A DNA stretch of 64,000 nt. It comes from Photobacterium sp. SKA34. Lineage in GTDB: Bacteria > Pseudomonadota > Gammaproteobacteria > Enterobacterales > Vibrionaceae. Shown here one piece after another: positions 38,433 to 47,705 of this stretch (the first letter of the stretch is position 1; the number at the start of each line of letters is the position of its first letter). The notes beneath the pieces are model-generated. The model worked only from the letters and a program-made list of their open reading frames with translations, did not search any database and was not told where the DNA came from. Where the stretch lies: contig NZ_CH724141.1 of the NCBI RefSeq assembly GCF_000153325.1, forward strand, positions 975,850 through 1,039,849. The letters run 5' to 3'. A program made the position numbers and the translations under genes.

Positions 38433-38952
38433 ATGTTGATAGAACAAAAAGTGAAGTTATCAAAGAGTGCGGCAATGAAAAGCGTGCTCGTTGGGGTAAA
38501 AGAAGCGCACTTTGTCCGATTTTACAACGAAAGTTTATTTTTATGGCAACAGTGGGTCAGACAACAAGGGGGGGTTGCCGCCGTTAAAGGTTTCCGTGAA
38601 ACCGGTATTAAAACTGAACAACGACGTCGTGTATGCAGGTGGTTTACCTATCAGTGTGTTATTGAAACGTGGGGTAAGGCCCAATCGTAATGGCGTCGTC
38701 AATATGGGTTGCGTTCCCATTGTCGTAACGATGAACGAATATGACGGTTGGTGTAAAAAGCATGCCTTTGCCGCGGTAAATAAGACGAAAAACGTGCAGA
38801 AAAATGATGATAATGACGTGTTTTTTCCCCTGTACATTCCCCGTTTATTACTGCAAGCATTACACGCTGCCGCTCTGACGGACACCTGTTCACCTGACGA
38901 CAAAGCACTGCTCAAAAAACTTGCGCTATACGCCGGTATTCATCCATTTTGA
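38433..38952 (+). pseudogene. Uncharacterised 172-aa protein broken at a 7-G tract
   Basis: ATG 38433 follows a good ribosome site (AGGAGAGAG). The frame runs MLIEQKVKLSKSAAMKSVLV to WVRQQGG, then is shifted at GGGGGGG (38568-38574). With six G it continues GLPPLKVSVKPVLKLNNDVV to the stop at 38952, giving 172 aa. I do not recognise the family; it has no signal peptide and a moderately basic first half. It follows the adhesin block after a terminator. The tract length would suit on/off phase variation, but decay or a sequencing error is also possible. Confidence 0.65.
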
Positions 38953-38966
38953 TAAGGTGCCGTTTA

Positions 38967-39122
38967 ATGAAAACAGGAAACATAACGAGTCTCTCGTCCC
39001 TTACGTGTATTAAGGTTACGGCTTTAATCATCGGAGCCTGTATGTCATCGGCATTTATGACCTGTAAGGATAACTTCTCCTCCCCGACGTACTCTTTATA
39101 CATGATTACTCGTGACAAATAA
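38967..39122 (+). CDS. Possible small membrane or secreted peptide
   Basis: A 51-codon frame starts at ATG 38967 with AAGG nine bases upstream, 14 bp past the preceding gene. The peptide has a short hydrophobic stretch (VTALIIGACMSSAFMTC) and ends in TRDK. It overlaps, on the opposite strand, a frame containing TnpB-like sequence, so it may be chance. No family is recognised. Confidence 0.3.
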   Translation: MKTGNITSLSSLTCIKVTALIIGACMSSAFMTCKDNFSSPTYSLYMITRDK

Positions 39123-39129
39123 TGTATAA

Positions 39130-39295
39130 AATGGCACAAACGACCAGCCGCTTTAAATTCCAGAATGCCTTTTTCAAGCAGGTTCAGGGCTGCATTTACG
39201 TCCCGAACGATGCCCGGAGTGTCGCAAGATGGGCGAGGATTTTCGGCGAAATTGCTGAAGAAAAAAATATTATTTTTTACGCTTTGCATCCACAA
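39130..39295 (-). pseudogene. IS200/IS605-type TnpB C-terminal remnant
   Basis: The minus-strand frame contains RDVNAALNLLEKGILEFKAAG after SCDTPG, which resembles the C-terminal RDxNAAxNI block and last zinc-finger Cys of TnpB proteins. No upstream catalytic part is present, so it is a fragment. It marks an old insertion between the adhesin block and the MFS gene. Confidence 0.5.
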
Positions 39296-39430
39296 AACAA
39301 TCTGCTAAATTCTTGCCAAATACTCATCCACAAATGAGTGTGTAGCATTATAGAAAAACGATAAATCCTCTCAATATCGTCATTCAACTCAGCCCCCCTA
39401 ATATTAAAGTTTATAAAAACAACAACTGGA

Positions 39431-40630
39431 TTGATTACTATGTTTCCCATATCTTACGATGGAAAATGGTTCAGATATTTAATGGTTTTTATCTTCCTTG
39501 GCGCTGCAATGGAAACCGATATTTATCTTCCGACATTTCCAGAGATACTGAATAATTTCAATACGAATGCCGTCATGGTGCAACGTATTCTCAGCTACAA
39601 TTTTATCGGTATTTGTTTAGGCTCATTAATGTATGGTCCTCTCTCCGATCATTTGGGTCGTCGAAAGATCCTAATGTTTGGCTTTAGTGTCTTTTTGGCG
39701 TCGAGTATTGGCTGTATTTTTTCAACAAAAATAGAGGCATTACTTGCTTTTCGCTTGTTACAAGGATTTGGCAGTTCAGCCTGTGTGATTGTCGGAACTG
39801 CAATGATCTTTGATTTATTCGATGAAAAGCCAGCAGCCAAATTGATTGCAGATATCAATACATTGGTCGTTAGCCTAATGGCACTCGCGCCTTTGATTGG
39901 GAGCTGGATAAGCCTACATATGGGTTACAAGGCAAACTTTGTTTTTATTGCCGCACTTGTATCTATATCGGCAACAATGTGTTTCCTGTTTTTACCAGAA
40001 TCACTCAATGTGGATAAAAGAAAAAAACTACAGCTAAAGCGTGTAGCGACTGATTACAAAACAGTATTGGCATCTCCTGTCTTTTGGTGCAACACCTTAA
40101 TGACGAGCTTTATTTTTGCTACCATAATGGTTTATGTCTCTAACATGTCTTTACTGTACATAGAGCAATTAAATGTGAGCCCTGATGTGTTTCCTTTATA
40201 TCAAATGGCAACACTGGGTACATTTGTGATCGTAAGCTTAAATAACGGACGCTTGATTGATAAATATGGCATCGAGAAATTAAAAGTCATAGGTCTTGGC
40301 ATTATTTTTCTGGCGCCGCTTGTCTTTTTTCTTGCTCCAGATTCCATGATAAATACGCCACTGTTTTTAACGAGCACAATGTGTTTATTTTCTACAGGTG
40401 CTGGTTTATCAGCAGGGCTATTTTTTGCAAAATCCATGAAAGTTTTTCCCGAGCTCACCGGTATAGCAGCATCATTAGTTACCGCTATTCGTCTATTTAT
40501 TGTTTCAGCGGCAATTGATTTAGGCAGTCAGGTTTATAATGGCACAGCACAGTCTATTATCAATGTGATGACAGGTATCATTGTTGTGTTAGCTGTTCTT
40601 TCCTTACTAAACTTTAAACGCCAAGCGTAG
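39431..40630 (+). CDS. MFS drug transporter, Bcr/CflA-like (DHA1)
   Basis: ATG 39440 (MFPISYDGK) is an alternative start. The 399-aa protein has twelve predicted membrane segments. It carries the MFS motif A between helices 2 and 3 (GPLSDHLGRRKILMFGF) and DHA1 motif D1 in the first helix (METDIYLPTFPEI), typical of Bcr/CflA exporters. A proton-driven efflux role at the inner membrane is expected; substrate unknown. It is monocistronic, with a recombinase remnant directly downstream. Confidence 0.87.
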   Translation: MITMFPISYDGKWFRYLMVFIFLGAAMETDIYLPTFPEILNNFNTNAVMVQRILSYNFIGICLGSLMYGPLSDHLGRRKILMFGFSVFLASSIGCIFSTKIEALLAFRLLQGFGSSACVIVGTAMIFDLFDEKPAAKLIADINTLVVSLMALAPLIGSWISLHMGYKANFVFIAALVSISATMCFLFLPESLNVDKRKKLQLKRVATDYKTVLASPVFWCNTLMTSFIFATIMVYVSNMSLLYIEQLNVSPDVFPLYQMATLGTFVIVSLNNGRLIDKYGIEKLKVIGLGIIFLAPLVFFLAPDSMINTPLFLTSTMCLFSTGAGLSAGLFFAKSMKVFPELTGIAASLVTAIRLFIVSAAIDLGSQVYNGTAQSIINVMTGIIVVLAVLSLLNFKRQA

Positions 40631-40643
40631 CTGACAGATAACA

Positions 40644-40763
40644 AAAGATAGGGCTCAACGCCTCCCAAGCATTGCGAAAGTAAAAGCAGAAGGTAAATAT
40701 CGTGGTCGCCGTGTGAATGAATCTCTGCGTCAAGATAGTTGGGAGCAGTTAAGTCTTGGCTGA
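40644..40763 (+). pseudogene. Serine resolvase/invertase C-terminal remnant
   Basis: The frame reads RAQRLPSIAKVKAEGKYRGR then RVNESLRQ and stops at TGA 40761. This matches the block before the DNA-binding helix of Tn3-type resolvases and invertases (IAxAKAEGKYxGR). Neither the catalytic part nor the helix-turn-helix is present. Confidence 0.7.
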
Positions 40764-41577
40764 CGTTATTCAGAGATACAACGAAAGTGAGGATGTAGCA
40801 GAGCGACAATCGCTTGGGTGGTAAAGAGAGGTTAAATATAAAAAGCGTGGGTACGCATTGGCAATGTGACCCAACAAAACCTGAAATGGTGAGGCATTGC
40901 TGCCTCACTATTTAGGTTTGATTATCTCACTTCGTAGGCAAGTACCGCTTTAAAGAGTGGCGTACCAACCTGATACTGAATTTCACACAATTCATCCCTG
41001 ACGCGTGGCAATGCGACTAATAATGTGATACTGACAGTTTTATGCCCCTGACAGACAGCCAAGAGCACCCGCATTGTTTATACCTTAACTCTCCTGATGT
41101 TTATCAACGTTATGCCTAACTTTGCCTGCGATTAAGCGATCTGATTAACTCGTTAATATAGAATCTATTGCATATGATAACGGGTTGAAAAAAGAAACAT
41201 AAAGGGAGTTACCCACCGAAATGGTGGATAAAAAAACAATAACTTTGCGTCAATGAAATAGATAACTAGTATTGAAAGTGAGGGGATTGAAGATCTTCTA
41301 ATTAACTCGCATCAGGTGATCTTCATTGCCCCTCTAACCCAACATATCTCTTACTATGATCTTATTTGTTAGGTTGTTGAAACCCTAATGACCACTCAAT
41401 CACGACTCGCATATAAAAACTGCCCTACTAAAACATGCGATCTAAAGTGACCCGATATACGGTATACAGAAACAAAATATGTATTTTAACTATGCTGAAA
41501 AAAATCGACATCATATTGCCATACTATGATCTCGATAAACGTTCGAAAACCTAACATATAAGGATATGTGCTTTTTA
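40764..41577. other. Intergenic region with no recognised gene
   Basis: About 810 bp with only short frames. Base composition changes several times, consistent with mosaic debris from mobile elements. No tRNA, attC or terminator was identified with confidence. Confidence 0.45.
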
Positions 41578-41958
41578 CTACAAAACGTGAATGCCATTGA
41601 TAGTGGCACTTAACTCACCGTCCTTGACCCAAGAAAACTCGAACTCAACGGTCAAATCAGTGATTTCACCATTGACAGGGAAATAGAATCCAAAAAGGTA
41701 ACGGCCGTCATTACATTCCATGAACTCTGGTGTGCAAAACGCGATATCAGTATTCTCGATGTTAAATTCTGATCCGCCCTCGTAATAGTCAAAAATAGCC
41801 TTTCTTATTTCCATTTCCCCCCAACGCGTACCGTCATTGTTAGGGACAGTTACCAAATCAAGAGCGTGTTCAAAATTATGCTGTGACAGGTGACAAAGCC
41901 ATTTTTGACAATATGCTTTTAACTCGGATTCAATACTTTGATTTAACTGTTTGAGCAT
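41578..41958 (-). CDS. Uncharacterised small cytoplasmic protein, possibly immunity-like
   Basis: ATG 41958 with AAGGA seven bases upstream gives 126 aa; a GTG at 42042 would add 28 residues rich in Cys. The protein is acidic, with no signal peptide. It has LCHLSQHNFEHALDLV, GTRWGEMEIRKAIFDYY and a beta-rich C-terminus (LTVEFEFSWVKDGELSATIN). Acidic stand-alone proteins of this size often act as immunity factors, but there is no toxin partner beside it and I do not recognise the family. Confidence 0.5.
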   Translation of the reverse strand: MLKQLNQSIESELKAYCQKWLCHLSQHNFEHALDLVTVPNNDGTRWGEMEIRKAIFDYYEGGSEFNIENTDIAFCTPEFMECNDGRYLFGFYFPVNGEITDLTVEFEFSWVKDGELSATINGIHVL

Positions 41959-42042
41959 GACACCGTCCTTAGTAACATAACATTCTATTAGTGCGCATGC
42001 GCATTTACACTCTTTGGCAGTAATAAAATCATCACCACTCAC

Positions 42043-43397
42043 TCATTGCCTTTAATTTTTTTACCCGAAAAAACGCAATGAATCTTAGCGGCAAAGAGCG
42101 GATGCACATTTAATGGCGCGCTATCTTTTATGATAAATTTCTAGTCGATAAAATTTACTCGATTAAATTTTCATTCGCAATTCTTTGTGTATGGTCACGT
42201 TCTAAAACCACGAACCTTCTGTGATATTGCCTTTAAAGCGCTTTGTTTCAGTGCGGCGTTCGACCCGCAGGATGGTCTGTTGTACCTTCTCACCCTCCCT
42301 GTGCTGTGGCGAGAATAAAGGGGCGAAAAGTGGAGAGGTAGTGCGCATACCATACTGGAAGACTCCGTCTTTGAGACACTGGCGGTGGAACTAACGACAG
42401 TATTGATGACGCTTACTGGTAGCCGAAAAGCAGCATCGCCCGTTCAGTGCCGTGAGAAGTCACTCTTGAATGCGATTTGCTTTGTTATCGATTAACGAAC
42501 GACGTCAATTGTGATGTTTTTTATCAATAGGAGCCCCCGTCCCAATCGAAAAGCATTAACGTGCAAAAGGAAGGCAATACTTTTCCTTATCCACTTTGGT
42601 ATGCCAAATACGCCGCGAACAGTCCATCCACTGACTCATCCGCGATTTTGATTTGATGTTGGAGTCGTGCGTAACATGATGCGCAATTATCAAAGCGATA
42701 TAACCCCCCGTCATTGAGTGCAAAATGCGTCTATAAAGTTGAAGCATTATATTGCCATGCCCATAAAATATGATAAATTATTACAAACTAACTCAGCAGG
42801 GTATCACTAGTAATTGTTTCAATGATGGCGTTGTTTGAATCGTTCACCGCGAGCTCGACTTGGCGATTGATCCGATCGTCGACCGTTTTAATCAAAAGGC
42901 ATTCTTCACCTTTTTGTTGTTAACCGTCCCTGATCGCGTTAGGCATGAAACACTGCTCTCTTATGCCATCACGACCTGTATTCTGATGATTCTCAACACT
43001 TCTTCTGATGAAACGTAATATCCTATTTATTATTGTCTTAAGTGACGAATAATTGACAACAAGCTGAGATAAAGAGCAGGCTGTGTCTGGTCTCCTTGTT
43101 TGATGTGTTGCGAAATTTTATAAAAATAAAAAGAGTGCCATGCCACTTTGATAGGGGCGTTTTAACCGGCACTTTTATATGCAGGAGAAATAAGAGACTA
43201 AAAAAGTTTGGCTGTATATAAACCCAATGATCCCTCGGCATCACCCAAAGACTTAGCGCTACGTCCCTTCCAGTCTCAAAGTTTGCCCACGAGAGCATCT
43301 TAAATTAATAACGTTTCATTTCCTGTTGCGAATACGTAATCGGAGGTTTGCTGCTTCCTGCAAGAAGCGAATAACTTCTCAAACCAAGGACAGTCAT
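42043..43397. other. Long gene-poor region upstream of the toxin operon
   Basis: About 1.35 kb without a convincing gene. A plus-strand frame near 42842-43018 reads DRFNQKAFFTFLLLTVPDRV then SYAITTCILMILNTSSDET, without a good start, and could be a gene fragment. A minus-strand frame at 42556-42747 has no family likeness. The promoter of the six-gene toxin operon should lie in the last 200 bp, where I find no clear sigma-70 match. Confidence 0.4.
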
Positions 43398-46040
43398 ATG
43401 AAGTTACCAAAATTGGTATTAACCTGTGCCATTGCTTCCTCCTGTGTTAATGCCTTTGAAGTCTGCAACATTGGCGATGAATACAAGGTATTGGATCGTG
43501 AAACCTTCCACAATGTACGTAAGTCAAATTACCGAAATTTTAGTGAAGGCGTAACGTCAGACACGTTATTTTCATCTGCACCAGAACACCACGCTGATAT
43601 TCGCCCTTCGCTTGCTGAAGCAGAGGACGTTTTCCCAGCAACCGCATCTCTGCTAGAAGTCGGCCCTGTTAATGTTGCCGTGCTTGAAGCCGAAGAAGCG
43701 GCGAGTTTACTTGCGACGATCGGGCGTTCGACGGCAGGTTTTGCTAAGGGCGTTTTTAACGCTTTAGGACCGGTGGGCGATACCATTGCCGTGGGATTAT
43801 GGGCAAATGATGTGGCTCACGCTTTTGAAGATGAGACAAAAACGTCTTACGATCGCTTTGCTACGGTGATGAGCTTAATTGACTGGTTTGGTGTTCTTAA
43901 TCTCCCTAAACGCGATATTGATCACAGTATTTTAACTGCTCGTTGGAATCGAGTTGCTGCGGGTGAGCATTATAGCTTTACCGTTCATGATGACATTATT
44001 ACTCAACAAGATAAAAAAGATAAGCAGCACTGGGCGGATCTTTCAACGGGTCAACAACGTATGCTTGAAGCGTTGGCCAAGGGCTATGCCACTGATATTA
44101 CGCTTAAGTATCAACAGCATTATCAAGTGGCGTTAAAAGCACAAGCCGTATTGGCTGAGACGTTGATTAACTCGGTGGAGAGTGAAGTCCAGAAGGCTAT
44201 CTTTAATAAGCTCGCGTTAGAGGGGGCGAATACCAAACTGTTTCCTTCTGATCTTGCATCCACTTGCCGCCCTGAGATTGATGCGTTGTTAGCTTTGTAT
44301 CCAGAGCATGAAGAAAACAACGGCACTCCAATGTATGTGCCATCAAAGCGAGTCGCCAATCGAGCCTTAGCGCGTTTGCAGCATTGCCAACAAGATCATT
44401 TGGATTTAACCGTCGCGGTACTGAATAAACTTAGAAATGAGGAAATAGAAGGTTTAGATAGCCAATCACTGCACCAACTTCACCAACACGTGCTCAATGC
44501 GAAGATCAAAATCGTCAAGACCGCGCATACCCAGCTTGGTGCGCTTAGAGCCAAGTTAAAGCAAGAAATGTACGCGGAAGGTTTGAAAGCGATTGATCGT
44601 TTGTTCGATTCAGAAGCGGTGGCGAAAGCGCATCGCTATTTTAAAGAACAAGCGGATTACTTAGCAATTGATGAGATGTCTCGCAGTATTTTTGGGCGCC
44701 CAGCGACGGCCACAGAGCAACATCAAAAATACTTTGTTATTCAGGAAGGATACCAGAAGTGTTCGCGAGTCTGGATGCTTTCGGTGAGCCCGAGTTTCGT
44801 CGAGTGTACAGAGTATACCTGGATTCCTGAAGAGAGAGAGCATTATGACTCAGCGAAAGATGATGTGATTTCGCAGATGGTGATGCCAAACCGTGATGCG
44901 ATTAAGCGCGTGTTTACTCAAACGATGGATGCATTGCTCAATGAAGGTTGGCGCTCTCAACATGAAGAAGCGTGGCTGGAACAACAGCTCCTAAGTCATT
45001 TCGATAAGCAACGTTTTATCAGACAAGCGGACGCTGATAAAGCACGAGTTATGCGTTGGGTGTTTGATTCCAGCGCGACGCTAAAAGCGGAGTGTGGTGG
45101 TGGTAATGCGTGTGCCGCTTGGTCTTCGAGTTACCTAGAAAAAGAAAATTTATCGCCAAAATCGTCATTGCACCACATTGCTGATTGGTATGAAAGCATC
45201 AAAGATTCTGGGTATAACGTGCATTCAAAGCGCGTCGAAAAACTGGAGGGACTCATTAGCTCAGCATTAGAGAGCGAGTGGCTAGCAACGCATGTTAATG
45301 GTTTTTATAGTTATCTTTATCCAGGAAGCTTTGATATCGATAAACATGCTCCTTTAATTGCCTCAGCGCTAAAGGCGTCTCAGTTAAATATCAGTCATCC
45401 TGCTTCGGCATTGCCGTTGGCGAAAAGCGTTGTAAAAAATCAGATTGTAGCAGCGATGAGTGTGGTTGAGAGCAAGGGTGAAGCATGGCTTGCTAAACAA
45501 ATTGGCGATTTTCAAAGATACATCAGTATTATCCATGCGCAGAATATGTCGACAGGTCACTTCGCATCGGGAGAAATAGGGACAACCGCCCTTCTGTCTG
45601 AACCATTACCTGCACATTTACTGCGTTATATGACGTTGGACGTTTATTACAACCTTGACGATAGCGATTCTACTTATTACTCACTTGATAAAAGTGGCGA
45701 AGACATGAGGTATGACGTTCGTCTTCATGCATCGATTGATGAGTTGTTCAGCGCTACTTCTGCATTGGGGAAAAAGATCGATCTTCTGGTTCAAATGAAT
45801 GAAAACTTTACTGAGCTACCGGGTCGAACATGTCAGATTATGTACCCGCCACTGCGAGAAGCCTTATTTAAGGTCGCCGGTGATGAATCATTGTATTGGT
45901 TAACACCATTTTCTGATTGGTTTAACAGTGTGACTCGTCAGCAGTTAGAGCTGTTTAGTGCGATTCGATTCGGTGTGATCAAGCAGAATGAACTACGCCT
46001 ACCCTGTGACTTAAGCCCAAATAATCCTCAATATTGGTAA
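43398..46040 (+). CDS. Large secreted helical carrier-like protein A of toxin operon
   Basis: ATG 43398 follows AAGGA; the frame extends upstream without support. The 880-aa precursor has a Sec signal (MKLPKLVLTCAIASSCVNA) with Cys23 at mature position 4. Residues about 105-170 hold two hydrophobic helices around GPVGDTIAVGLWANDVAHAF and ATVMSLIDWFGVLNL, like a membrane-inserting hairpin. The rest is mostly helical with scattered Cys. It is homologous to protein B at 48504: same Cys23, same GPVGD hairpin and a similar helical block (LARLQHCQQDHLDLTVAVLN). No enzyme motif is visible. Its place beside four secreted enzymes suggests the binding or translocation part of an AB toxin (inference). 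Confidence 0.7.
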   Translation: MKLPKLVLTCAIASSCVNAFEVCNIGDEYKVLDRETFHNVRKSNYRNFSEGVTSDTLFSSAPEHHADIRPSLAEAEDVFPATASLLEVGPVNVAVLEAEEAASLLATIGRSTAGFAKGVFNALGPVGDTIAVGLWANDVAHAFEDETKTSYDRFATVMSLIDWFGVLNLPKRDIDHSILTARWNRVAAGEHYSFTVHDDIITQQDKKDKQHWADLSTGQQRMLEALAKGYATDITLKYQQHYQVALKAQAVLAETLINSVESEVQKAIFNKLALEGANTKLFPSDLASTCRPEIDALLALYPEHEENNGTPMYVPSKRVANRALARLQHCQQDHLDLTVAVLNKLRNEEIEGLDSQSLHQLHQHVLNAKIKIVKTAHTQLGALRAKLKQEMYAEGLKAIDRLFDSEAVAKAHRYFKEQADYLAIDEMSRSIFGRPATATEQHQKYFVIQEGYQKCSRVWMLSVSPSFVECTEYTWIPEEREHYDSAKDDVISQMVMPNRDAIKRVFTQTMDALLNEGWRSQHEEAWLEQQLLSHFDKQRFIRQADADKARVMRWVFDSSATLKAECGGGNACAAWSSSYLEKENLSPKSSLHHIADWYESIKDSGYNVHSKRVEKLEGLISSALESEWLATHVNGFYSYLYPGSFDIDKHAPLIASALKASQLNISHPASALPLAKSVVKNQIVAAMSVVESKGEAWLAKQIGDFQRYISIIHAQNMSTGHFASGEIGTTALLSEPLPAHLLRYMTLDVYYNLDDSDSTYYSLDKSGEDMRYDVRLHASIDELFSATSALGKKIDLLVQMNENFTELPGRTCQIMYPPLREALFKVAGDESLYWLTPFSDWFNSVTRQQLELFSAIRFGVIKQNELRLPCDLSPNNPQYW

Positions 46041-46055
46041 TGGGAGGAACAGACG

Positions 46056-46805
46056 ATGTTGAGAGTGATTTCACTCTGTATTCTCTGTTTTAGCTTTGCT
46101 GCTCAGGCTGCGCCTTTTGATGCTTTAAAGGCGCCTTTACGCTGCCAGAGTCACGTCGATGAATTAGCGTCTCAATTTTCTGATTGGGTGAAAACGTCCA
46201 GTGGCTGGCCCGATAAATTGATGACGGCGAGCGAAGCTGAAGCGTTAGAACACTTTTCCATTTCTGGTTATCAGTTCGCCAATGATTACTTGAGGGCTAC
46301 GGATACCTCTACGTGGGGTAGGGCAGGTAAAAGTGCGAAGGCCTTTATTAAGACGGTTCGAAGCGCGATGACAAAACTGCCTCGCTACAAGGGAGTCACT
46401 TACCGTGGTGCATGGGTAAAACTGTCGCTTTTGAACAAATTGCAAGTGGGGGATGTGGTAGTTGAGCCCGCGTTTACATCAAGCAGTGTCATTCCTGAAG
46501 TTGCCAAGCGTTTTGCGGTTGTAAGGCCGAACAATCCGCAACCGGTACAGCGTGTGTTGTATGAAGTTCAAGTGAAAAGTAATGGTCGGGCACTTGGCGG
46601 TTGGTTTGGTTCTAGAGGAGAAGCTGAGGTGTTGTTACCCCCTAACACTTATTACAAAGTCACGAGCATCGAGTTTCATCGAAATGTTGTAATGGTGGCG
46701 CTCGAGACAATTTCATCTCACGAAAAGACAGAGGGCGTGACATATAACCTTTATTCGGGTGAAGAGATAAGCCAATCTTATTGGCGTTCTCTCGTTTGCG
46801 GTTGA
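46056..46805 (+). CDS. Secreted mono-ADP-ribosyltransferase toxin 1 (Vis-like)
   Basis: The 249-aa protein has a Sec signal (LCILCFSFAAQAA) and the R-S-E ADP-ribosyltransferase signature: Arg117 in GVTYRGAW, the S-x-S strand AFTSSSVIPEVAKRF (about 140-153), and ExE Glu189/Glu191 in SRGEAEVLLPPNTYY. Size and motifs match Vis toxin of Vibrio splendidus and, more distantly, ExoS-like enzymes, which transfer ADP-ribose from NAD to host protein Arg. It ends SLVCG, with Cys248 next to last; another Cys is at 30. It starts 15 bp after carrier A, behind GGGAGGA, in the six-gene operon. It would need a carrier to enter cells. Confidence 0.85.
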   Translation: MLRVISLCILCFSFAAQAAPFDALKAPLRCQSHVDELASQFSDWVKTSSGWPDKLMTASEAEALEHFSISGYQFANDYLRATDTSTWGRAGKSAKAFIKTVRSAMTKLPRYKGVTYRGAWVKLSLLNKLQVGDVVVEPAFTSSSVIPEVAKRFAVVRPNNPQPVQRVLYEVQVKSNGRALGGWFGSRGEAEVLLPPNTYYKVTSIEFHRNVVMVALETISSHEKTEGVTYNLYSGEEISQSYWRSLVCG

Positions 46806-46819
46806 GCAGGGAGCAAAAT

Positions 46820-47593
46820 ATGTATAAACGAATAGTGGCTGCACTGTTAGCGGGTGTTGTTCAGCACTTCGCATTTGCAGAAGACTTTACTGAGTTTAAA
46901 GGGCGAGATATGTCGCCTATGCAGCAAGAGCAGATGGCAAATGATCTGATGGATTGGTCAATCGCTCATCATAAAAAAGCAGAAAGAAAGATGATCCCAG
47001 AAGAATACTCGGCGATTAAAGATTATGGCCGCGTCGATCATGATGTTATTAAAGAGTATATGGTAGCTGGTGAACCGAAAGAGTTTCTGATGCCAGGGTA
47101 TGCGGAAGCACTAAAAGTCCGGGTTGCTCATATGCGAAGCGTAATGGATAAACTGCCCAACTTTAAAGGCACGGTCTATCGAGGTTCGTCAATTAAGAAC
47201 AGCCTGCTGGAAAAGCTAAATGTTGGTGACATCTTGCATGAAAAAGCTTTTTTATCGACATCAACCATTCCAAGTGTGGCGAGACACTTTTCTGCTGCGG
47301 AAACATATCAAAACGTTTCAGCGGTTCAATTCAAAATTGAGTTGAAGTCATCAGGGCGAGCAATCAATGCTTATACGTTCAAAGCGTATGAAGCTGAAGT
47401 TTTGGCTAAACCGAACACGTATTTTCGTGTTGAAGCGATTGAGAGAATGTCACCGGAAAAGAATTACATAAAATTAAGAGAGATAAAAAATCCGGCCAAT
47501 TACCTAAAAGCGGAACCAGATATACATATTTACGATAGTTTTAGTGGAGATGAAGTGTTACTTCGCACCCGTTCAGCATTGTTTTGTCTGTGA
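46820..47593 (+). CDS. Secreted mono-ADP-ribosyltransferase toxin 2
   Basis: ATG 46820 follows AGGGAG; a longer frame overlaps the previous gene and is less likely. The 257-aa protein has a signal peptide (IVAALLAGVVQHFAFA) and the full catalytic set: Arg121 in GTVYRGSS, STS at 146-148 (AFLSTSTIPSVARHF) and ExE 191/193 in YEAEVLAKPNTYF. It shares the ART-1 layout (KLPNFKGTVYRG against KLPRYKGVTYRG). The only Cys in the mature chain is Cys256, next to last (ALFCL). Arg-specific ADP-ribosylation is expected from ExE; target unknown. Confidence 0.85.
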   Translation: MYKRIVAALLAGVVQHFAFAEDFTEFKGRDMSPMQQEQMANDLMDWSIAHHKKAERKMIPEEYSAIKDYGRVDHDVIKEYMVAGEPKEFLMPGYAEALKVRVAHMRSVMDKLPNFKGTVYRGSSIKNSLLEKLNVGDILHEKAFLSTSTIPSVARHFSAAETYQNVSAVQFKIELKSSGRAINAYTFKAYEAEVLAKPNTYFRVEAIERMSPEKNYIKLREIKNPANYLKAEPDIHIYDSFSGDEVLLRTRSALFCL

Positions 47594-47705
47594 TAACCAA
47601 TACCTCTTAGGAATATATTCATAAGAGGTATTATTTAATAAATAAGTGATTAGGGTTCTCCTCGTTACCTTTGAGGCGATCTTATTTCGTCTATTGGTAA
47701 ATAAT

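Noticed and set aside
39122..39337. Plus-strand 71-codon frame with a TAATG overlap to the small peptide at 38967
   Set aside because: The opposite strand carries TnpB-like sequence over the same bases, so this frame is likely a shadow.
42556..42747. Minus-strand 63-codon frame considered as a transposase or immunity remnant
   Set aside because: No motif could be matched and no start signal is seen; kept only as part of the gene-poor region.
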